NCBI GenBank assembly: GCA_031841125.1
Contig: CM063111.1
Coordinates: 38,886,955-38,950,954 of the forward strand
Reading direction: 5' to 3'
DNA: 64,000 bases
From: Acanthococcus lagerstroemiae
Taxonomy: Eukaryota > Arthropoda > Insecta > Hemiptera > Eriococcidae
Both the position numbers and the translations under genes were made by a program. The first letter of the stretch is position 1; every line of letters starts with the position of its first letter. Shown here in pieces: positions 1 through 10,619 of the stretch. Under the pieces are notes generated by a model. The model searched no databases and was not told the origin of the DNA. It saw only the letters and a list, made by a program, of their open reading frames with translations.

Positions 1-198
1 TTTACAACTGGTAAACAGACTACAGTTACGGAAACGAACATAGCCATTGAAATGAGTACCACCACGAGCACCCGTAAACCTAATACGACCACCGAATATA
101 TTCCACCAGGGACAGAAGTCACCGCTAAAGATGTATCCGAATCAACTTCAAGGACCACCCATGATATGACTTCAGTTTCACTAAATGATTTCGAATAA
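1..198 (+). CDS. C-terminal coding end of a Thr/Ser-rich protein (partial)
   Basis: Frame 1 is open from the first base to a TAA at 196-198 and gives 65 residues without an internal stop. About a third of the residues are Thr or Ser, in clusters such as STTTSTRKPNTTTEYIPPG, with few hydrophobics and no membrane segment. This looks like an extracellular mucin-like stalk or a disordered tail. The upstream exons lie outside the window, so the start and the full protein are unknown. Base composition here is clearly more balanced than in the AT-rich DNA after 199. A hAT-like element begins 28 bases after the stop, inside the probable 3' UTR. I do not recognise the protein. It could also be a chance open frame, but the composition bias argues for real coding. 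Confidence 0.5.
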   Translation, partial: FTTGKQTTVTETNIAIEMSTTTSTRKPNTTTEYIPPGTEVTAKDVSESTSRTTHDMTSVSLNDFE

Positions 199-225
199 CT
201 TCGGTCATCACACATTTCATTCCAG

Positions 226-590
226 CAGAGATGGCAAGTTTTCAATTTCTATTATGGTGCTCGAGCTTTTTGGGTCATCATCAACCACCTCCCAAATATA
301 GCCGTTTCGAAATGATGCCTCTGGGTGTTTTTTTTTTGCATGCGTTAACAGCGCTCCGTAGTTTCTCTTGACGAGTCCGAATTATAGAAATTGTGCGGCA
401 GTGTGGTGATGGCGGTAATTTCAATTCAATTTCACCAAATTTCCTTCCTTTTTTCTGTTTTCAAATTTAAGTTTAAAATTAAAATTATATTTTAATAATG
501 AATTTAATTTTATTTTATAAAACAAAAATTTTGTGCCCTGTGCTCGTATCGTGCTCGAGCACGAGAGCACCTGAGAACTTGCCACCATTG
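226..590. mobile_element. hAT-like non-autonomous element (365 bp) with perfect 8-bp TSD
   Basis: The element is bounded by CATTCCAG at 218-225 and the same 8 bases at 591-598. Its ends are inverted repeats: CAGAGATGGCAAGTTTTCA on the left matches the complement of the right end, CAATGGTGGCAAGTTCTCA. A second inverted block around GTGCTCGAGC lies further in. An 8-bp duplication with ends starting CA is typical of hAT. No transposase is inside, so it must have moved in trans. It sits just after the stop of the gene at 1-198. Confidence 0.8.
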
Positions 591-598
591 CATTCCAG

Positions 599-2138
599 TA
601 GGAATGTAATACATTTCAAACGTTTTGTCTCGTTTCTCTGGGCTGTTATTGAGAGCGGCGATGTGGAAATGAAATCCTAAACAACCTCAAGAAATACAAA
701 GTATTATTTGTACCCCTTTTCCCAATTCAATATTTCTAACTTCTTCAAAAAGAAAAAAGTTGGTACCCTAGTCATACCTGCAGTTTTCTCCACCCCTCTT
801 CTTATTCATATGGGAAAATATGTCACAAACCCTGACAGCCAAATATTGAGCATTTGACCTAAGATCCCTTGTGGAAAGCCTTCAGACATAGACTGGCTGG
901 AAAAGTAATCACAATATCCTCTCGAGAAAGCGTACACACGGCATGCAACTCGGGAAGTATATTTAAAAAAAAAACTAATTTTGGAGAAAAAGATTTGAAG
1001 ATCATTTGCAGTTGATTTCTTCTCTTATCTGAGGCAGTCGTGATGGTGGGAACGAATGGTCCCTTAAGAATAGAAAAAGAAATCGCTCATTTTTACAAAA
1101 CAGGAAAACAGAACCAATCCCATTGGCTGCATTCGAATTTAGTCCCGAAAGGGTAACGTCGCAGCCGAGTTTAGTCCGGGAGTGATTCCGAGTTAAATCC
1201 ACATAAATATCCGAGTTTAGTCTGTTCAAGCGGTTCAGTTCAGTCCTGTAACTTTATAGGCGCCTGCGAGTAGGTAGTAGGCTATTCTTTCATCTACATA
1301 GAGGAGATGTAACGCTATTGTCAAGCACGCGCCTGAAATATTTAAAACGTGTTTCCTTTAAATTGATGGTGGCATCGGATTCAGCGTGAAAAAATAGACC
1401 TAAAAACATATTATTCGTTTGTGTTCGGAAAATTTGCTAAAAAACGATATAAAAATAAAAGTAGCGGAAATATTGCAGAAACTTTGAACTTGTTTTTCTC
1501 ACAAGCTAGGGTTTTACGCTGCCGTGTTTGAAGTGCTGTAACTCTACAAATGTTCATCGGATCTCTTTTTTTTTTTTAAATGCTCAGTGAAATGTGATGC
1601 ATCCGATGTGCGCATTATCTCAAAATCGATTTTTCCGCAACAAGCCTGGGTATATCAGGTAGCATCGCATAATATTGAAGATTCTTTTTTTTTACTTTTT
1701 CTTTATATATAAAATAACTTGCCGTCTAACGTACCTGATTCAATAAAAAAGGTTTCCCCCTATTTCGGTATGTTTTACACATTTTTGGTTTATCCACCCT
1801 CTCCGTTATCCGTCCCACCTTCAGTCCCAAATAGGGCGAATAATTGGGAGTCTACTGTATCTAAAATTCTTTATGAAGCTTGAATCGCATTCTCATTCCT
1901 GAAATCTACCCACTTTTTTCTTGTCTATGTAACATTCAGACTCGGATAAAACTCATCCAATCTGACTCGGGACTTGTTCAAATTCATTCACAAACTCAAC
2001 TCATACTCATTCGATTGTTCTCATGAGACGTTATGTAATGGCTTACACGACTTTACTAAAATTTATTCAGGTACCTTAATTCTTCTGATATTAATTTTGT
2101 TGAATTTATTATATGATTAATATCCTTATAATTATATT
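599..2138. other. Intergenic DNA, no gene seen
   Basis: No convincing coding frame. Between 1135 and 1225 the motif CCGAGTTTAGTCC recurs four times with changes, probably the edge of an old transposon. A pogo-like terminus lies at 1750-1858. Between 1925 and 2035 ACTC-rich words recur, resembling the degenerate array near 25 kb. Confidence 0.5.
1750..1858 (-). mobile_element. Solo terminus of a pogo/Tigger-like element
   Basis: Read on the minus strand the segment begins TACAGTAGACTCCCAATTAT and continues GC-richer for about 100 bases. A start of CAGTAGACTC flanked by TA is typical of pogo/Tigger elements. I did not find the matching second end, so this is a fragment or a solo terminus. Confidence 0.4.
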
Positions 2139-2808
2139 TGAGGGTTAGTGAGTCAAAGTGGGAACTTTCCATTTTTTGAAATTGTAGACGAACCACGAAA
2201 AATTTATAGAAAGCGTATGTGTTGACCGAACGAGTTGAAATTGCGCATAGATAATGTCACTAGTGATTAGTTTCAGATCATCTTCAATCCCCCTCCCTCC
2301 GACTCCCTGAGAGGTTGTTATTCGCATTTGTAATTTGGAGAATTCCGGTTTTGTCTCGAACTTCGCAAAAAAAAACAACGTGATTTTTACGTAGGGTATT
2401 CGCTGTATGTGACTGAAAGTGTGCGATATGGGTTTGTTGAAGGATTATACATTATTTTGAGAAAAAAGAATTTTCTTGTAATAACTTTGTGCTGGAAACT
2501 TCAAAGTGCTAATTATGTTGAAATTATTAACGCACAGAGCACCAAAATTATCACAGAGGATACTAACAGTCAGTTGAAACGCATAAACAACACTCGGCTG
2601 GGTGTTATCAGCTTATCAGTCACGTTGAATGCGGAGATGTAACTATATGACTCCAACCAACTTCGAACGGCCGTAACTACGTCATTTCGTGACGTAGGTA
2701 AAAACTGTTCACGGCATTCGATGCGCCTACTCAAACGGTACCAGCAACCATCAAAACATGAGTTTCCGGAAAAAGTGGATAGTTCCCACTTTGACTCCCT
2801 ACCCCTCA
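2139..2808. mobile_element. TIR element, about 670 bp, inverted repeats near 38 bp
   Basis: The left end TGAGGGTTAGTGAGTCAAAG continues GTGGGAACTTTCCA. The complement of the right end reads TGAGGGGTAGGGAGTCAAAG and continues GTGGGAACTATCCA. Identity over the 38 bases is about 85-90%. No clear target duplication was found. Short frames inside do not resemble a transposase, so this is a non-autonomous element of unknown superfamily. Confidence 0.65.
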
Positions 2809-2984
2809 TTTTACCTATTAGTTTTAAATTTATTTACGTTATCATTAATTAAATTATTATTAATATTTTTATTAACAATTTGATCTACTCGTATTAAATC
2901 TATTTTTTATGGAATTTTTAGTTTAATTCGTTTAGTTGTTCAAATAATTTCTTATGATGTAATTATACACAACTTATGCGGACC

Positions 2985-3270
2985 CTATGAAGACTCCTCT
3001 TCGGCTGTTCTTTGTGCATGTTGACACGCATTTGACTATTTTACGAGTTATTCAGACTCTGTTATGACTTTGTAGATCCATGAGGACTCCGTTAAGATGT
3101 TGAGAATTCAATATGAATTACGTGGGCCTCGAAAAAAATCATTCAGACTTTGTTGAGACTTTTTTTATTATTGTCGAGGTTACCTCTCACTGGAAGTCCG
3201 TTGAGATTCTCAGACACGGAGCTAAGAATTTATTCATTCTTGGAGTCTTAGTTTTGTCTCCGAACCTCAT
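2985..3270. repeat. Degenerate GACTC-rich repeat block
   Basis: Variants of the words AAGACTC, CAGACTCTGTTATGAC and GACTCCGTTAAGA follow each other at irregular 15-40 base spacing. The same vocabulary fills 24.65-26.96 kb. This looks like an old short-unit tandem array that has lost register. Flanking DNA at 2809-2984 and 3271-3711 is AT-rich and shows no gene. Confidence 0.35.
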
Positions 3271-3711
3271 TTTTCCTCTACATATAAGAAGATACATGAT
3301 TACATGTCCCATCTAACTTCTTACTACGAAAACGGGGAATAATGGCACAAATTTCCTCGATAGTAGCAGTTTTCTTGTATCTGGATTAGAACTACTCAAA
3401 ATGGAGTTCAATATATCCCCGTTAAGAATTATTACTTTTTAAAACAGATGCACAGACCTTATGAAGATAATAATCATCTTCTTCAGCAACATTACCACTT
3501 CACACAGTTATATCGTTTATGGGGCTTCTTCACCTCCCTATTTTTATCTATTTATCCCATATTTGAAATTAAGGCCCATGAAATATTTTGTAAAGTTCAA
3601 TATGGGTATCCAATAACTGGTTCCAAAGGTCTCCAAATTTGGTTCTGGTAACATTTTGGCCATATTCCCCGAACTAAGTAATGAGGACATTTTGACTGCT
3701 TTTTCTAATAC

Positions 3712-3985
3712 TCACCCCCACTTTTCTGACTCGTGAACCTCTCATTTCGTTTTATGTTTTTCGTTTAGTTTTAAATTGTCCATTTCATTGAAATTTTGTA
3801 ATAAATTATACAGTTCGCCGGATACCTTTTCGTCATTTTATATAATACCTACTCATTTTAAATGTTTCCTAAGCCGATAGTGGATGTTTCTATAAGTTGC
3901 CTAAAACGACTAGGCATTTTATTACATGCCTAGTCACTGCATAAAATGTCTGAATTTTACAATTTTCCGCTAACATATATATACA
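3712..3985 (+). repeat. Dispersed repeat, copy 1 of an inverted pair
   Basis: This stretch matches the complement of 13662-13905 along nearly its whole length. Shared landmarks include the words CATTTTATGCAGTGACTAGG, ATTATATAAAATGAC and GTTAGCGG, read in the orientation of copy 2. It contains an internal hairpin with arms GACTAGGCAT and ATGCCTAGTC. The superfamily is unknown, and the ends are set only by where the similarity fades. Confidence 0.6.
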
Positions 3986-3990
3986 GATTA

Positions 3991-4267
3991 TTTCGGACAG
4001 CCACTTTCTGGAATTTTTTCTTCTAGTATACCAGACTGTGATGACGTCAGAATTCTAGTATAGCTGTGATCTGTTCGAATGATTTGTTCAACTTCCGGCT
4101 TTCTGTTCAATAAAAGTAACTCCAGACCTACTGTTATTTTAACCGAAATTTCTTTTATCAATGACGTAATCAAATTATCAGACTTAGCAGATGCCTGCCC
4201 GAACGCAGTTCTGCTATTTCTTTTCTGTAAAAATAGTAGAAAAATACCAGAAAGTGGCTGCCCGAAA
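3991..4267. mobile_element. Mariner-like MITE (277 bp) with TA duplication
   Basis: The left end TTTCGGACAGCCACTTTCTG and the complement of the right end TTTCGGGCAGCCACTTTCTG match at all but one base, and the repeats continue to about 33 bp. The dinucleotide TA flanks both sides (3989-3990 and 4268-4269), as in Tc1/mariner insertions. There is no transposase. Two short frames on opposite strands end in the same peptide only because of the inverted repeat. Confidence 0.8.
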
Positions 4268-4269
4268 TA

Positions 4270-5045
4270 ACCTTATGTTACCTCAATGTGCATAGAAAAA
4301 ATCACGCTCTTTCGAATGAAACGAATCGCAGCTACCTATCTTCGTTAGTTTTTCCACAAATTGTATTTAAAAATTGCATCAAAAGTTTGAAAACATCCCT
4401 TTACATGGTGTCGTGTGGAATGGGCCTACAGGAATGACAGAGAACAAAAAAGTTCGTAACGCGGTTGTCATAGCACACACAGATATACACGCTATGTACA
4501 TCTGTGCGCATCGCTACCACCATCTCATCTTTACACTCGCGTATCTCAAAAACCTGTTTTCGCACGAGAGGCACATTTCATGATTCCAGGTCACATGTAT
4601 GATTTCATTAAATTAGATTCCAGCCCTTGATTCCTCCCTTCATGGAGTATTTGACTAAAAATTTTGGAGGTCTTTAATTTTCACCTGTTTATTCAAAGTT
4701 TTAACCAAGTTGCTATGAAAAAACGCCTTCCAAAGGCTACCTATATATGAATTGTGAGAAATCAGGACTTCGACCGTTTTCGGCCTCTGTATGATGCTCT
4801 TTGAAGTCGATAGGGCAGAAAATTCCAAAAGAGGTGGTGACAAATGAACACTACAGGTTTTCTGAATCTTAACACGATCCGTCAATAAGAAAAAGAATGA
4901 AGAGTAGCAAATTGGCAAGTATTTTATGAAATTTTATACTTTAACTGATTATACACATTAATGGTAACGTATATACAAGCGCCATGACTGCGATTGTCAG
5001 CTCTCTCTCAGGTGTTCATGTATTATTTATTTTATACATTTTATC
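4270..5045. other. Intergenic DNA, no gene seen
   Basis: Short frames at 4374-4583 and 4655-4918 show no recognisable motif and no splice-supported continuation. Nothing else stands out. Confidence 0.5.
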
Positions 5046-5087
5046 CTCTCCTGCCGACAGGTACTACCCGGGTACTCGGCAGGGGAG
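5046..5087. repeat. GC-rich hairpin
   Basis: CTCTCCTGCCGA at 5046-5057 pairs with TCGGCAGGGGAG at 5076-5087 with one mismatch, around an 18-base loop that contains GGTAC twice. The surrounding 150 bases are AT-rich and hold AATAAAG near 5132, so a transcript 3' end or LTR-like fragment is possible but not shown. CA-rich and TA-rich simple sequence follows at 5210-5280. Confidence 0.45.
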
Positions 5088-5296
5088 CAATAATGTTACA
5101 TATGTACATAATGTTTGTTCAGAGATGATACCAATAAAGTAGAAAAATAAAAAAGAGGGAGGGATAAGAGGAACTATCTACTATCAACTAGGGTCATACG
5201 AGCATACGCACTCATATATACTCCTCCCCCTACACACAGACGTACACGCAAACACACATACATATATATAAGCACACAAGCATCCATTCGATGATA

Positions 5297-5395
5297 GAGG
5301 GGCGTATGGCGATGTACGCATGCCAAATTGACCCCGGGACACCGCACCCCCTATCCCGGAAACGCCCCGAATGGGCCTGCGTCAGAATAAGGGGG
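5297..5395 (-). mobile_element. Short GC-rich SINE-like retroposon, copy A1
   Basis: Read on the minus strand it starts CTTATTCTGACGCAGGCCC and ends in TTTGGCATGCGTACATCGCC, ATACGCC and an AT-rich tail CTCTATCATCG. Copies with the same two ends occur at 24443-24545 and 50860-50969. The last 60 or so bases match the 3' end of the R1-clade LINE at 52611. No target duplication was clear for this copy. Confidence 0.6.
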
Positions 5396-6094
5396 ACGTC
5401 AGAATACTCTCTATTTCACATATGCACAGTCCAGCATTTCCAATCACGCACACATTCACGCAGACATTGATGATTCCAGCTATATTATTACCCGCTTATA
5501 TTCTTTTTAATGCCCCCTTCCCTTTATTGCAATAAGTCAATCCTTTCACTATCGGGGAGTTTCTATGAGTTTCAGTTTTGGAAGGTGGGAAGTATAAAAC
5601 GTTAGAGGAGCGACTGGCAGATCGAGGAATATTGATTTGTATGGTCTTGCCCAGTAAATATGAACATATGGAGATGCGAGATTAGGATGTCGTTTATAAA
5701 CGAAATTGAGACTGCTTTCCGTCGAGTTTCCAAAGACTGGAGTTGGTAGTCCTTAAATAACTCCTCATATGTAAGGTTATTTGGATAATACTCAAATAGT
5801 TTTCTGTATATGTTTTGTAATAATTTTTTTTTTGAATTTTTTCAATTTGTTGATTGAGTTTTTCTGATTTGAAGTGCTATACTCGTATGATGGATCCAAA
5901 TTCTAGTCTAGATCTTACTAACGAGAAGCATAAAATTAACAGGGTATCAATTTTAGATAATGATTGGACATTTCTGTAAACAAAGCCGAGTACAAATCTT
6001 CAGATTTTATTACACGATTAAAGTGAGAAATAAATGACAATTTTGAGTCAAGAATCACGATTGAATAAATTGCAGCAACTCGATTCTTTTTTCA
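5396..6094. other. Intergenic DNA, no gene seen
   Basis: AT-rich sequence without a convincing frame, repeat pair or hairpin. Confidence 0.5.
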
Positions 6095-6542
6095 TGTTGA
6101 GTTTCAAGAGACAGGAAAAAGAGTACCCACCCTATTTTGGGCTTTGCTATATACTGGCCGGCGAGTATTCGTTGGCTTCTTGGCAAACGCCCTTGGAGAC
6201 GGGCTGTCGGAGCTGACGACTCGCTGTAACTGATGGCCTCGACAGACGGCGTCGATACTGAGGTAGGTACCTAAACATCGAAGACCCGGACGTAATTTGC
6301 CGCGATTAATTACCAGCCCTGCATCATGCAACCGGCAGCACAGAGTATGAACCTATGGACATGTCTGATACCGCGATCAAAATATCATCAATTGTACGCG
6401 TAAGTTGTAATGAATCTTGAAAATTCGCAACACCTACCACGGTGTAGTCACCACCGGTCAGGGTCATCAGCTATAGCTAATTGCCGTCTCTGATAGCTCA
6501 TCGCCAGCCAGTCTCTTTCTGTTGCCTCTTGAAACTCAACAA
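6095..6542. mobile_element. Probable TIR element, about 450 bp
   Basis: GTTGAGTTTCAAGAGACAGG at the left end is matched in inverted form on the right, where the complement reads GTTGAGTTTCAAGAGGCAAC. Weaker pairing continues inward (CTGGCCGGCGAG against CTGGCTGGCGAT). The interior is more GC-rich than its flanks. No target duplication was identified, so the call is tentative. Confidence 0.4.
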
Positions 6543-6544
6543 GA

Positions 6545-8081
6545 GAAGAAATTAGTGTCCAACGTATTTGCCTAGTCGCACATTAGAAACTGTTTCGCGT
6601 ACGTGAGCTCTCATTCTTACAATTTCAATTATTGAAACTGGGAAGAAAACAATACCACCGTCCCTGCACCCTCATGTGTCAGCTTGTCAAAACTGCCTGC
6701 GGCTCCGACGCCACCCCAAAATCGTGTTCTCTTAAATGCAAATTTCAGTCCTAAATTCGCGAACCGAAAAGAGATTTCATGCAGTCAAAGTAGGCGGTCG
6801 GAAATGAATCACAGAAATTTATCTTCTGAAAAGAGCGGCGAAGAAAACGCGTAGGCTCTGCGGAGAAATTTGTGCATCACATTCGGCATTGGCCTCACGT
6901 TTACCGTCGCCGGTCAGTGGTCACCCTTCAACCTCTGTAACAGCCCACACTCACGCCCCTTCGCCAAGAGAATTCATGGTACCTATCTGTTGTCGCTGGT
7001 GGCCTTTCAGTGCTGTAAAATTCAACTCACTTCGACCGAGCTGCCGTTTTAATAATCCAACGTCAGCTTTATGAAATCCGTTCGTCTAATCCGATATTGG
7101 CAGGTCGTGTTCATTTCGCGTCGCCGTAATTCGATTTTCAAAAAACTTTCCGCGAGGAATTAGTTTTTGATTACCGTCGCCGCAGAGCGAGCGGCTGGTC
7201 GTCTTTCGATTTCACTTTGGAACATTTGCTCGACGGCGAGATTTGAGAAACGAAAAACATAATCGGAGGCGAGCAGGTCGGATACAGCATCATATTGTGG
7301 CTCCGTGCAATTGCGAAAACACAGCAAGTCAGCGACTCAGGATTAGAAATGCGATCTTTCTTCATACTCTAGACAGTAGGGGTAGGAGGGTACAGTTGAA
7401 AGCACGCACGAAGAAAAAGTAGTTTTCTTCTTGATACTTGGATTACACTTTACAAGTAATATAAAGTTATAACCGTCAGCCATATCGTGGAGCGAAGATA
7501 ATTTTAGTTGTTAGGGTGGTAGAGAATCTGGGACAGACTAACGCCCCTCCCCCTGGGTCTTCTCAGGAAAATGGAAAACCGTTCGAATTACACCTGTAGA
7601 AAGCAAATAGCTTTGGTATCATTCAGCGATCTATATACGTTCATAATAATGCGAATATGTGTTCTCTTAGAATGTAGGCCACAAAAATGTCATCAAGTTT
7701 CATCATACCAACTGCAAATCTTTTTTGATGAATTATTCCTTAGGTGTGGTGCGTCATAGAAAGTGATTATTTTATCACACATCACGAACACACGTCAGAA
7801 AATACCCCACACACTATAATAAGTCACCGTTTGATGATTTCGTTTTCCACAAACGAAAGCGTGCTTCAAATTTTCAGGATAAGCTTTAGTCGGAATTAAC
7901 TGATTAATAAAAATTGACCAACCAAAGCACGTGAATCAATTAAATAAAATGATACTCGTATAATCTATTAATCGAAATCAACCAAATGATTGATGAAATC
8001 AGCAGGTTAATCGAAAGTAATCAAGCGAAGTTAGGGTGGATTTGCCTTCTCATACAGAATTGGCTATACAAATTTTCAAAT
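6545..8081. other. Intergenic DNA with a GC-balanced block
   Basis: Between about 6650 and 7380 base composition is close to balanced. Several overlapping short frames occur there (6870-7074 and the minus-strand frame at 7171-7365). None shows a domain, a signal peptide or a consistent splice pattern. An old exon or regulatory block is possible. Confidence 0.4.
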
Positions 8082-8089
8082 GCCGTAAG

Positions 8090-8401
8090 CAGGGACGTAC
8101 CGAAGATTTTTTTCTGGAGCGGGTGGGCGGAAAGAACTGTGAAAGTCCCAACTGACTCAGCTCAAAATTCCCAAGTATCAACATTTTATTGTATTAAGCT
8201 AGGGGAAAAAAATTGACTCGTTGGATTTTTCCAACTTTTGATTCATTTACTGAAATTTTCTAATTCCGGTGAAGGCTTCCGTACCCCCTTCGTGACTTCC
8301 TTATTTTCGTCCCTGACTGAAATGGTAAATTTTCTCAACTTCTGAGGAAAACATGTCTACGGGAGGGGGAGTTGCCCCCTCCCCTTATCGGTATGTCCCT
8401 G
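8090..8401. mobile_element. hAT-like MITE (312 bp) with near-perfect 8-bp TSD
   Basis: The left end CAGGGACGTACCGA matches the complement of the right end CAGGGACATACCGA. The flanks GCCGTAAG (8082-8089) and GCCGTAAA (8402-8409) differ at one base. A related copy in opposite orientation starts at 25766. No coding capacity is present. Confidence 0.75.
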
Positions 8402-8409
8402 GCCGTAAA

Positions 8410-9489
8410 ATTTTAACATGTATCTTTTTAAATCATTTTAATTGCACTCTGTTTCCAAAAAAGAAAATCATTTTTTGTACGACTTGATACTTGGTGACTA
8501 AAATGTATTATTTGAAATCAAAAACTACAGACCATATTTTTTCACAGACGAAGCTTCGGGAGATACAGGGGCAGCTTACAGCCCCAGCCCCATCCCCCTC
8601 CGTCACCGTCCGAGTTTTTGCAGACAAATTTAGGCATTTCACCATCATTAATAAATAAAATTAAAACAGTTGAGACTATTTGTTTACTTTCCAATCGAAA
8701 TGTGAATACAAAATTGACAAAACTCTGTCAATTAGTGTGAATTTTCCACATTATGACCCCCCCCCCTCCACCAATGAAAAAGTTTTCGGCAAGTCCCTGA
8801 ATTTCCAACTAATTTTCCGTATTTACTTCATGTTTTTTTTGTGTTTTTTTTTTGTTTTTTTTTTTACTAAGAAAATTGTTGGTCAGCTAAGCCACCGAAA
8901 CTTATAGTATAAATGACTCGAAATTTGTAGTGGAATTCAAATCAGACATTCAAATTGGTCTACAACCATTCTCGGCTTCATTGTGGTTCGGATTTTGCAA
9001 CCGAGAATCGTATCCGAGTGCGTCCAACAAATTTGGACTCAGTATTCGAAGGATAGTCATGACTCGTACCTGACTAAATTTTTTTATTTCGATCGTCAGT
9101 ACTTGCGGAACCCCTTATTAAAAGTATTTTTAGAGGAGAGGGGAGGGATATCAAGTTTTTTTACCACAGAGTGCACAAAAATGTTAGCGTTCAACGCAAA
9201 AATAATGGATCCGGCCCTCAGCACAAACTCTTTTATTAATGAGAACTAATTATTTAATTTATCAAATCTGATGTTATTGATTAATCAAAATTGATTGTTT
9301 GGATTATTTGATAATTTAAAACTGATTATTGTATTTTTCAAACACTGGAGTGGGAGCATAAGAGTTTGTGGGGTTAACCCCCCCCCCGCAGGGTAAAAAA
9401 AACTTTTGAAAAATTGTAGTTCTGAAAAAAGAATGATGTACGACATCCAGGATTCACCCAACCAGTGCATCAACTCCTGAAGAATTTTA
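8410..9489. other. Intergenic DNA, low-complexity runs
   Basis: Contains C-, T- and G/C-homopolymer stretches (near 8758, 8838-8870 and 9370) and short frames at 8680-8907 and 8983-9249 without recognisable motifs. ATTGATT-type words begin near 9245 and recur at 10225-10600. Confidence 0.45.
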
Positions 9490-9960
9490 TAGAATAACAA
9501 TCTTCATACCCTTTTTGGAATGTAAGTATCCAGGCCAAAGTGAGAAGTGCACAGATAAAGATATTAATGACATGAAAAATTTATGCGATTCCTATAAAAA
9601 TGACCTAGATTGTCGTCTAGAAATTGCAGTAAGAGAATTATCTCTTTGGTACAGACACGTCAGACAGATTCTAACTCGTAGTAGTGGTAGAGAAATCAAG
9701 CGCAATCCACTTACATAGATAAAATTTTGTGATGGAGAAATATTCCAATACATTTACAAACTACTGAAAATGTTAATGACTTTGCCTGTAACAACAAGCA
9801 CGAGTGAGCGCTCTCCGATCGAAGTCATATTTGAGAAGCACTACAGCAGAAAATAGACTCAATGGACTCATATATATCAAAATGTACAGGTTTCAGTTGA
9901 TGAAATTTCAGGTATAATGACTGAAAAAAAAGAACATTACGTTTAAGATAGTGCTGTACT
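9490..9960 (+). pseudogene. ZMYM1-like hAT transposase relic (C-terminal part)
   Basis: Read across frames, the segment shows the end of a hAT transposase of the type often annotated as zinc finger MYM-type protein 1-like. An IFIPFLD-type start is followed by a stretch with CDSYKNDLDCRLEIAVRELS. The dimerisation motif MLMTLPVTTSTSERS follows around 9766-9810, and then in another frame SKSYLRSTTAENRLNGL. At least two frameshifts and several stops show that it is dead. Two other relics of this broad family lie at 42870-44105 and 49721-51500. Confidence 0.6.
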
Positions 9961-10139
9961 TATTTGTATTAGATATATCATAATAATGAACCTATAAAAT
10001 TAATTTTTTAAACGCAATTTGTCATTCTGTATTGAGTACCTATTGGAATAATAAAATTTCGAACTACTGACAACATTCATCAACGGTACCAAAAATTCCA
10101 CAAAAATGAAAATCCCCTCCCAAAACTGAGACCTAAATG

Positions 10140-10192
10140 TTGTGGGAGAGGTGGTGGTTACACCGAGTGCTCAGACTTTATTGTCCATTGCA
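10140..10192 (-). repeat. Probable LINE 3'-end fragment
   Basis: The words AGTGCT, AGACTTT and GTCCATTGCA occur in the same order and spacing at 35776-35811, just beyond the 3' end of the LINE relic there. The similarity covers about 30 bases, so this is tentative. Confidence 0.3.
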
Positions 10193-10224
10193 TTAAAACT
10201 GAGACCTAGCCACGCCACTGTTTT

Positions 10225-10610
10225 CAAAGATGACTGTTTGATTATACAAAATATTGATTATTTAATGCATTGAAATTCATAATAGAATAAATGAAAATTG
10301 ATATTGTTTGACTGGTGAAACTTGACTGTTTAATACATCATAATCATATTTTGAAGAATCAAAATTGATCACTTGATTAATAAGAACAAATGTTACATAA
10401 TCAAAATTGATTGTTTAACGATTTCAAATTGATTTTCTGATTAGTAAAAACTCAAAAGTGATTGATTAATTATAAATCAAAATTAAAATTAATATGCCAT
10501 CATTCAGTAGTAAAACTGATTAGCAGATTAATCAAATATTAAAATCAATTAATTATGTAATTGATTAATTACTCAAGATTGATAGTCTATTAATCGGAAT
10601 TCACAAACTA
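10225..10610. repeat. Degenerate ATTGATT-rich repeat
   Basis: The words AAAATTGATT, GTTTAAT and GATTAATCA recur at 20-35 base spacing in varied order. Similar blocks lie at 7880-7995 and 9245-9330. This looks like one old low-complexity array later split by insertions, including the hAT relic at 9490-9960. Confidence 0.35.
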
Positions 10611-10619
10611 GTAAATTCA

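Noticed and set aside
6034..7074. Cluster of short frames at 6034-6331 and 6870-7074 as exons
   Set aside because: No shared phase, motif or convincing splice borders. The left part lies in a probable TIR element.
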